Below, piece by piece: positions 8,125 through 13,671 of a stretch of 17,956 bases of DNA. The stretch comes from DAOTZS01 sp034434335 (lineage in GTDB: Bacteria; Chloroflexota; Anaerolineae; CG2-30-64-16). The position numbers were made by a program, and so were the translations under genes. Position 1 is the stretch's first letter. The number at the start of each line of letters is the position of its first letter. Location of the stretch: NCBI GenBank assembly GCA_034434335.1, contig DAOTZS010000189.1:1-17956 (forward strand), in the 5' to 3' direction. The notes under the pieces are model-generated. The model was not told where the DNA came from and did no database searches. It saw nothing but the letters and a program-made list of their open reading frames with translations.

Positions 8125-8976
8125 ATGAACCACAGAGTGCATGCTACGATAGTTGCCCTGTGTGTAATTCTGATCCTGGCCTGGCCCGCCATAGCCAGCG
8201 CCGACCCAAGCCCTCGTCCTCGGCATGCAACTCACGTAGTCCAGCCGGGCGAGACCCTCTCCAAGATCGCGGCCCAACATGGCGTCACCCTTGCTGCGCT
8301 GATCCGGGCCAACGGCATCACCAATCCAGATCGCATCTTCGTGGGCGCCGTGTTGACCATCCCCGAGCCATCCGGCGAAGCTGTTGCGCAGCCGCAGCGG
8401 CCCCCTGTCGCCAATAGCGCTGCTACACCTCTGCCCACAGGCCGCTGCACCAGCCCCTACATCGTGCGGCCCGGCGAGACCCTGTACGGCATCGCACGGC
8501 AGTGTGGCCTGTCTATCGGCGCACTGGCCAGCGCCAATGGCCTGAGCACCAGGGCCATCATTTACGTCGGGCAGCGGCTTATTATCCCCGCTCAGGATGG
8601 CCATGAAGCCTCCCGCCCGGCCACCTCTACCGTTCAGCCGGTCGTCACCCCTGCGGCGCCGGCCAGTGGGCGGGTTTGCACAGACCCCTACCAGGTACGC
8701 AGCGGTGACTTCCTCTCTTCCATTGCCCGGCTTTGCGGTGTGACGGTGGCTGACCTGCGCCAGTGGAACAACCTCCACAGTGACATTATCTACCCCGGCC
8801 AGTGGCTGAGGACCAGGCTTTCCTGGTCGCCCCTCACCCCGTGGGATTCCCTGACGACCCTTGCCGACCGGGTACCCGAGTTGACGCCAGAACCCTCGCT
8901 GGCTGCCTCGCTCCCACCGGCCGGGCCGGCGCTGCCCACCCCCACCCCGCGTATAGATCCCCCTTTGGGGGATTGA
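8125..8976 (+). CDS. Exported protein with three LysM domains
   Basis: A 283-residue protein. Residues 1-26 are a signal peptide (hydrophobic core VALCVILILAW, cleavage after IASA). Three LysM domains follow at about 37-80, 112-155 and 189-231, each with the V-x-PGETL-x-x-IA pattern, an asparagine in the second half (RANGI, SANGL, QWNNL) and a closing GQ-x-L-x-I-P-like strand. LysM binds N-acetylglucosamine-containing glycans such as peptidoglycan. Linkers are rich in Pro, Ala and Thr, as is the C-terminal tail after residue 231; no enzymatic domain is present. LysM2 and LysM3 each carry a cysteine pair 19 residues apart (C108/C127, C185/C204), which LysM1 lacks. The ATG at 8125 has a strong AGGA-type ribosome site. 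The last codons and the stop lie within a tandem repeat, so the C-terminal residues IDPPLGD may be a repeat-derived addition. Confidence 0.9.
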   Translation: MNHRVHATIVALCVILILAWPAIASADPSPRPRHATHVVQPGETLSKIAAQHGVTLAALIRANGITNPDRIFVGAVLTIPEPSGEAVAQPQRPPVANSAATPLPTGRCTSPYIVRPGETLYGIARQCGLSIGALASANGLSTRAIIYVGQRLIIPAQDGHEASRPATSTVQPVVTPAAPASGRVCTDPYQVRSGDFLSSIARLCGVTVADLRQWNNLHSDIIYPGQWLRTRLSWSPLTPWDSLTTLADRVPELTPEPSLAASLPPAGPALPTPTPRIDPPLGD

Positions 8977-8993
8977 TCCCCCTTTGGGGGACT
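8956..8993. repeat. Two tandem 19-bp palindromic repeat units spanning the LysM stop codon
   Basis: GATCCCCCTTTGGGGGATT (8956-8974) is followed at once by GATCCCCCTTTGGGGGACT (8975-8993), differing at one base, and then a truncated third start, GATCCCT (8994-9000). Each unit can fold into a 6-7 bp stem with a TTT loop, or the G-run of unit one can pair with the C-run of unit two. The stop codon of the LysM gene is at 8974-8976, across the junction. It may act as a bidirectional transcription barrier between the convergent genes, but no T-tract follows. Confidence 0.8.
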
Positions 8994-9020
8994 GATCCCT
9001 ACGCTTGGGTTTCGCTTTGC

Positions 9021-9041
9021 CGGCCAACCCCGGCCTGGCCG
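9021..9041. terminator. Weak hairpin between convergent genes
   Basis: CGGCCA (9021-9026) pairs with TGGCCG (9036-9041) around a 9-base loop. It lies in the 100-base gap between the LysM gene and the convergent membrane protein gene and could slow transcription from either side. There is no T-run on either strand, so this is not a classical intrinsic terminator. In a region this rich in GGCC the pairing may be chance. Confidence 0.25.
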
Positions 9042-9076
9042 TATCATAGCACGAACGTCAACAAAATGCAACTACG

Positions 9077-11821
9077 TTATTTGCCGACGGCTATCTGCGC
9101 CAGGCCGGCAGCCAGGGTGGGAGAGGCGCTGGCCCAGCCCAGGCTCACCTGGGCCGGCCGGATGCTGTCCACCGCTTCCAGCGCGCTGCCGGCCGGCGCG
9201 CCGACAACGCCGATAAAGGCATGGCCCCAGCGAAAGTGTGCGCGCAGGTCCGTCGTCACCCCCAGGGTTTGCAGCGCGGCTACCGCCTCCTGGCTCAGGC
9301 GCAGAGAGGCTTCGTCGCGCACGGCTCCGGCTACGATGGTTCCGGCTGGCAACCTGGCCAGCCAGGCCGCCAGCCGCGCCCCGGCCGCGTCATCGCCATG
9401 GGTGTCGAAAGCCGCGGCAGCCAGCAGTTGGCCGTCCTCTGACCGCAGCGCCACCAGGTTGTAGCCCCTCTCGTTCGGAGCCAGGTCTACACCGTCCACG
9501 TAGATGTGGGCAAAGTCGCCCGTCTCCTCGCCGGCGCTGCGGACAAGCAGCGACACAGGGCTCTGGACACCACTCTGCCCCACCGGCCAGGGGCCACCTC
9601 CCAGGGCCGCTACCGGGATCAACGCCGAGAAGCGCAGGCGCACATCGCTGAGGGGTGGGCGCCGGGGATCCCCCGGCACAACGAAGGTCAGCCAGCCTGG
9701 CTGCGCCGGCAGGGGCTGAGAGCCAACGACCTGCCCTTCGACGACCAGGCTCATCACCTGGCCCGGTGCCAGCGACCAGCCCTGGAGGCGTACCTGGGTA
9801 GCCTGTGCCGGGAGCGGCAGCAGCAGCCGCGCTTCGCGGCGGCCCGCATAAGCCACGCCAGTGCTCATGTCGAGGCTCCACCCTTCGGCCAGGACCGGCC
9901 GGCCCTGGCCGCTGCCCAGGGTAAAGACCCGTGGGGGGTGCAGCTCCTCCGCCACCCGGTAGAGGGCCAGGGGACCTTCTTCGCCTGCCAGCTCCAGCGG
10001 CAACAGGGAGAGCAAAGCTGCCTCGGCCTGGCGCGGGACCTTATCGCGGTGCACCATGACATAGCGGATGTTCAGGGTGGCGGCCCACGCGCGCGCCCGG
10101 CTGCGCTCGGCCGCGCTGATCTCCTCCGCGGCCAGGGCCGCGCGCAAAGCGTTGTGTTGGGGCACGTCAGCGGCGTTGGTCAGCGCGATCAGCCGCGCCA
10201 GGGTGGGGTCTTCGCTGAAATACTGGAACTTGAACTCGGGATTGCGCGAGGTGTTGCCACCCAGCAGCCGTTTGCCGTGCCGCGTCTGGTACCATAACTG
10301 CTGCATGATCACGATATCTTTCTTGCCAGCCACCCGCGCGCCGTTGCGCCAGCCCAGGGGGATTTCCAGCAACGCGAAGTCACCTGGCTCATCTGCCACC
10401 TGCGTATACAGCTTGGGCACACGCAGGTCGAAAAGGGGCAACGGCACCGACAGGTGTTCGCCCAGCAGCAAGGCCAGCAGGAGCAGAGCCGGGATGGCCG
10501 GCCATCGGCTGGCGACCGTTTCCGACCGCGGCTGGCCTGGCCAGATGCCAAGGGCCCGACAGGCACCCTGCGCCACCAACGGTGCCAGGCTAACCAGCAG
10601 CATGACGCTGTAACGGCTGGGATAGCGGTTGCCCTTGAAGAACGGCAGTTGGGCCAGCAACCTGAAAGGCAACGGGCAACCTGTATCGTGGCCGGCCACG
10701 CGCAGGCTGGGTCCCAGGGTCAACAAGAAGAACACCACGGCCGCGAGCAGCCAGAAGCGGGCCTCTGGACGACCGCGGCCGCGGGCCCAGCCGATCACGG
10801 CCAGGGCCAGAGCGGTATAGCCCAGGTAGATGTGTTGCCCTTTGTTCACCGGCCAGTGCGTGCCATCGGCGGCCGGCAGCGAATCGTGCGCCAGCTCCCG
10901 TACCAGCCGGCCAAAGAGGGGATGGAGCTGGGTTGGGAGCAGGTAGCCGGCCAGGTCAGCGGAAAACAGGTCGGCGAAGCCGCCGCCAGAGGTGAAGAAA
11001 TCCCCCTCGGCGCGCAGGTCGGGCAACATGTTGGCCAGGAAAGGCAGGATGCCCAGGGTAAAGAGTATGCCCACGGCCAGGAAGCGCAGGAGCAGGGCCT
11101 TGAGCGCGGGCAGCCGGCTGGACAAGGCAGACCACAGCGCCACCAGCGCGGCCAGGACGAGCAGAAAGGAGGCAAAGGTCAGTTCAGCGTAGGCCTGCAG
11201 GATCATGAAGAGCGCAGCCAGCGCCGCATCGCGCAGGGTGCCACGCGGACGTCCGGCGCGCACCAGATACAGGCCGGCAAAGGGCACCCATTGCGAGCTG
11301 GCGATGTTGCCCTGGCCCAGCGCCGCGTAGAACATCTTGGCCGACGCGAAGGCGTAGAACGCGCCGGCCAGGAAAGCAGCCCACTGTTGAGTGCGGCCCG
11401 CCAGCAGCCGGTCTGCGGTGGCTACCCTGGGCTCATTCCTCGCCCGGCCGGTGACCAGGAATTCCAGGCACAAGAGATATGTGCCATAGCCGCCCAACAC
11501 AAAGGAGGAGAGGAGCAACAGGTTGTAGGCCGGCACCACGCCAAAGACGAGCTGCAGCGGGATACTCAGCAGCCCGTTGAGGATGGTGAGGGTATAGAAG
11601 GCCAGGTTGATCCCCACTGGCCAGAACTGCCAGCGGCAAAGAAAGGGATTTTGGGGCTGATCCACCAGCGCGTGTTTCAACCACCACAGGTTCCACGCCA
11701 GGGACGGGTCGTCAATGCCATCTCCGGGCACGTGGGTGGGGAAGCGCGTGACCAGGGGCCAGGTCAGCAGCACACCCAGCCCCAGGTAGCCTATCAGTAC
11801 CCAGGAGGACTTACGTGGCAC
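9077..11821 (-). CDS. Polytopic membrane protein (GT-C/YfhO-like) with C-terminal ILEI/PANDER-like domain
   Basis: A 914-residue protein. Residues about 8-440 contain roughly a dozen membrane helices with an outer first loop carrying DGIDDPSLAWNLWWLKHAL, resembling YfhO-like and other GT-C membrane glycosyltransferase-like proteins. The remainder is predicted to be outside the membrane. Residues about 440-600 include LYTQVADEPGDFALLEIPLGW, usual after the helices in this family; residues 640-760 look like beta-sandwich. Residues about 784-880 match the ILEI/PANDER (FAM3) domain: RGYNLVALRSEDG, AAFDTHGDD, LPAGTIVAGAVRDEASLRLS, ALQTLGV and the closing AFIGVVGAPAG. In animals that domain occurs in FAM3 cytokines and POMGNT1, where it binds sugars. 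Start: GTG at 11821 after AAAGGAT. A glycan transfer role is inferred; no catalytic motif is certain. Confidence 0.85.
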   Translation of the reverse strand: MPRKSSWVLIGYLGLGVLLTWPLVTRFPTHVPGDGIDDPSLAWNLWWLKHALVDQPQNPFLCRWQFWPVGINLAFYTLTILNGLLSIPLQLVFGVVPAYNLLLLSSFVLGGYGTYLLCLEFLVTGRARNEPRVATADRLLAGRTQQWAAFLAGAFYAFASAKMFYAALGQGNIASSQWVPFAGLYLVRAGRPRGTLRDAALAALFMILQAYAELTFASFLLVLAALVALWSALSSRLPALKALLLRFLAVGILFTLGILPFLANMLPDLRAEGDFFTSGGGFADLFSADLAGYLLPTQLHPLFGRLVRELAHDSLPAADGTHWPVNKGQHIYLGYTALALAVIGWARGRGRPEARFWLLAAVVFFLLTLGPSLRVAGHDTGCPLPFRLLAQLPFFKGNRYPSRYSVMLLVSLAPLVAQGACRALGIWPGQPRSETVASRWPAIPALLLLALLLGEHLSVPLPLFDLRVPKLYTQVADEPGDFALLEIPLGWRNGARVAGKKDIVIMQQLWYQTRHGKRLLGGNTSRNPEFKFQYFSEDPTLARLIALTNAADVPQHNALRAALAAEEISAAERSRARAWAATLNIRYVMVHRDKVPRQAEAALLSLLPLELAGEEGPLALYRVAEELHPPRVFTLGSGQGRPVLAEGWSLDMSTGVAYAGRREARLLLPLPAQATQVRLQGWSLAPGQVMSLVVEGQVVGSQPLPAQPGWLTFVVPGDPRRPPLSDVRLRFSALIPVAALGGGPWPVGQSGVQSPVSLLVRSAGEETGDFAHIYVDGVDLAPNERGYNLVALRSEDGQLLAAAAFDTHGDDAAGARLAAWLARLPAGTIVAGAVRDEASLRLSQEAVAALQTLGVTTDLRAHFRWGHAFIGVVGAPAGSALEAVDSIRPAQVSLGWASASPTLAAGLAQIAVGK

Positions 11822-11872
11822 TATGATCCTTTCCCGAGCCAGTACTGTGGGCCCCCACCCGGCCTGCGGCCA

Positions 11873-11906
11873 CCCTCCCCCCGTCCCTTTCGGGGACAGG
11901 GGAGGG
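11873..11906. repeat. Long imperfect hairpin, REP-like
   Basis: CCCTCCCC (11873-11880) pairs with GGGGAGGG (11899-11906), and GTCCC (11883-11887) with GGGAC (11893-11897), around a five-base loop. That is 13 base pairs interrupted by a CC/A mismatch. It lies about 50 bases upstream of the membrane protein start, inside the leader predicted from the 12031-12059 promoter. It could be an interspersed repeat or a leader structure. No T-tract follows on either strand. Confidence 0.6.
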
Positions 11907-11941
11907 CATTCCCCTCACAAGGGTAGGTTTTTCGCCAGAAG

Positions 11942-12000
11942 GCCCGGACGTGAACGTCCGGGCTGAAAGAGCGAAGCCCTGCGGGCTAAGAATCCAGCCC
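11942..12000. repeat. Palindromic interspersed-repeat-like element
   Basis: GCCCGGACGT (11942-11951) and ACGTCCGGGC (11954-11963) form a perfect 10-bp inverted repeat with only two bases between. A smaller stem AGCCC/GGGCT (11975-11979, 11983-11987) and a conserved-looking tail CTAAGAATCCAGCCCC follow. The compact multi-stem, protein-free layout between genes is that of REP/BIME-type repeats. That it recurs elsewhere in the genome is inference and cannot be seen in one window. Confidence 0.55.
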
Positions 12001-12030
12001 CAAAGGCCTCGGTCCCGAGTTGGTGGCCGC

Positions 12031-12059
12031 ATTATGCCATCGGCAACCAGAATGAGCAA
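12031..12059 (-). promoter_or_regulatory. Probable promoter of the ILEI-domain membrane protein gene
   Basis: Read on the minus strand: TTGCTC (12059-12054), a 17-base spacer, then CATAAT (12036-12031) preceded by TGG, an extended -10. The start point would be near 12024, giving a leader of about 200 bases that contains both palindromic elements. The -35 box is weak (three of six), offset by the good -10. Confidence 0.45.
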
Positions 12060-12099
12060 GGGGCGGGCAGGTAACAGCTTACAGTCCCGCGCAGAAGGT

Positions 12100-12128
12100 T
12101 TGTCTTTTCACACTGCTTGCGTTAGAAT
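12100..12128 (+). promoter_or_regulatory. Probable sigma70-type promoter of the folC-lon block
   Basis: TTGTCT (12100-12105), a 17-base spacer and TAGAAT (12123-12128). The -10 box has one mismatch to consensus and the -35 two. The start would be near 12135, with a leader of about 75 bases to folC. It is back to back with the minus-strand promoter, 40 bases away. Confidence 0.6.
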
Positions 12129-12208
12129 GATAAGGTTGAAGGGATAAGTAGCTATTGAAGGCCTGGTGAGGGTCGGACCGCGCTCATGCAGGCCAGATCG
12201 GAGAGCAA

Positions 12209-13663
12209 ATGGGCCGCTATCAGGATGCCCTGGACTATATCTTCAGCTATGTGAATTACGAACGGCTGGCTCGCTACCCTTACAGCGCAGTCACCTTCAA
12301 CCTGAGCCGCATGGTGGAGCTGCTGGAGCGTCTGGGGCGTCCTCATGATGCGTTCCAGTGTGTGCATATCGCCGGCACCAAGGGCAAGGGTTCGACCTCG
12401 GCCATGGTCGAGTCGGTGTTACGGGCGGCGGGCTACCGGACGGGGCTCTACACGTCGCCGCATCTGCACACCTTTCGCGAGCGGATCCGCCTCGACGGTG
12501 AGTTGCTGGCCAAGCGAGAGCTTGTGGCGTTGTTGGAGCGTTGCCGGCCGGCCATTGAGGCCACCCCGGGGCTTACCGCTTTTGAGATCATGACTGCCCT
12601 GGCCTTCACCCACTTCGCCGAGCAGAAGGTCGAGTGGGCAGTGCTGGAAGTGGGCTTGGGTGGCCGGCTGGATGCGACGAATGTGGTGCACCCTGCGGTG
12701 TGCGCCATCACGTCGTTGAGCTATGACCATGTGGAGCTGCTGGGCCACACCCTCTCCCTGATCGCCTGGGAGAAGGCCGGCATTATCAAGGCCGGCGTGC
12801 CGGTGGTCAGCGCGCCACAGGAAGATGAAGCCATGGTCGTGATCGAGCGCGTCTGCCAGGACACGGGTGCCCGGCTGGTGACTGTGGGCAGGGACTGGAC
12901 CTGGGAGGCGGCAGATTTGGCCGGCGCAGACCTGGATGGCCAGAGCCTGACCATCTGTGGGCCGGGTGGCCGGCCCAGGCTGGAAGGGTTGCGGATCCCC
13001 CTGTTGGGCCGGCATCAACTGGTAAACGCCACGACGGCAGTAGCCGTCCTGGCCGAGCTGAATGCCCAGGGGGTGGTGATAAGTGAAGAAGCGTTGCGGG
13101 CAGGCCTGGCCCGGACGCGTTGGCCGGGGCGCTTTGAGGTGTTGCAGCGCCGGCCGGCCCTGGTGGTGGATAGCGCTCACAACGCCAACTCGGCGCTGAA
13201 GCTGCGCGCCGCGCTGGCCGAGTGGTTTCCCCGGCCACCCCGACGCCGGCTGGTCCTGGTCTTCGGTGCTTCGGCCGACAAGGATATCGCCGGCATGTTG
13301 GAGACCTTCCTCAGCCCGGACCCCACGAACGGTTACCAGCCGGCCGACAAGGTGATCGTCACGCGCAGCGGCCATCCGCGCGCTGCCGACCCGGCTCGCC
13401 TGGCCGATCAGGTGCGCAGCATCTGTGCCACCTGCCCCATCAGCGTGCACGATAACGTGGACAGCGCCCTGATCGAAGCACTGGCCTGGGCTGACGCGGA
13501 CGACCTGATCTGTGTGACCGGCTCGATCTTTGTCGTGGCCCAGGCCCGCCTGGCCTGGGCGAAGCGACACCCGGAAACATTTCCGCCCAACGATTGGGTG
13601 TTCGAGGATGAGACGGCCGGCCAGGCCGTCTCAGATGAGGAACGTGAGCTGTTGGTGGTTTAG
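12209..13663 (+). CDS. folC: Folylpolyglutamate synthase / dihydrofolate synthase
   Basis: A 484-residue Mur-ligase-fold enzyme that adds glutamate, with ATP, to dihydropteroate or to folates, retaining folate in the cytoplasm. Visible motifs: the P-loop GTKGKGST (56-63), TSPHLHTFRERI (82-93), LEVGLGGRLDATN (146-158), YDHVELLGHTLSLIAWEKAGI (172-192, with K189 at the site of the carbamylated lysine), and DSAHN (321-325), equivalent to the family's D-x-AHN. Length is somewhat above the usual 420-450 residues, from a longer C-terminal end (about 450-484). The ATG at 12209 has GGAG five bases upstream. It is first in a block with lon, whose ribosome site overlaps the folC stop. Whether it does one or both reactions cannot be decided here. 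Confidence 0.95.
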   Translation: MGRYQDALDYIFSYVNYERLARYPYSAVTFNLSRMVELLERLGRPHDAFQCVHIAGTKGKGSTSAMVESVLRAAGYRTGLYTSPHLHTFRERIRLDGELLAKRELVALLERCRPAIEATPGLTAFEIMTALAFTHFAEQKVEWAVLEVGLGGRLDATNVVHPAVCAITSLSYDHVELLGHTLSLIAWEKAGIIKAGVPVVSAPQEDEAMVVIERVCQDTGARLVTVGRDWTWEAADLAGADLDGQSLTICGPGGRPRLEGLRIPLLGRHQLVNATTAVAVLAELNAQGVVISEEALRAGLARTRWPGRFEVLQRRPALVVDSAHNANSALKLRAALAEWFPRPPRRRLVLVFGASADKDIAGMLETFLSPDPTNGYQPADKVIVTRSGHPRAADPARLADQVRSICATCPISVHDNVDSALIEALAWADADDLICVTGSIFVVAQARLAWAKRHPETFPPNDWVFEDETAGQAVSDEERELLVV

Positions 13664-13667
13664 GAGG
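13662..13667 (+). promoter_or_regulatory. Ribosome binding site fixing the TTG start of lon
   Basis: AGGAGG overlaps the folC stop codon TAG (13661-13663) and lies four bases before TTG at 13672. No ATG or GTG start occurs in frame before the conserved Lon N-terminus, so this site decides the start. The overlap suggests that lon translation is coupled to folC. Confidence 0.8.
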
Positions 13668-13671
13668 GACT

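Larger units (their letters stand above)
11822..12208. other. 387-bp gene-free region between divergent genes
   Basis: It holds two palindromic repeat elements (11873-11906 and 11942-12000) on the side of the membrane protein gene, a minus-strand promoter (12031-12059) and a plus-strand promoter (12100-12128). The short open frames across it are compositionally like translated repeats and lack ribosome sites. Nothing was recognised in 12136-12199 apart from the folC leader. Confidence 0.6.

Noticed and set aside
10454..11926. 490-codon plus-strand open frame opposite the membrane protein gene
   Set aside because: It is rich in Gln, Gly and Arg without any domain pattern, and lies antisense to a gene with clear membrane helices and an ILEI-like domain; a GC-rich shadow frame.
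11811..12059. 82-codon minus-strand frame across the gene-free region
   Set aside because: It lies over the palindromic elements, has no ribosome site, and reads like a translated repeat.
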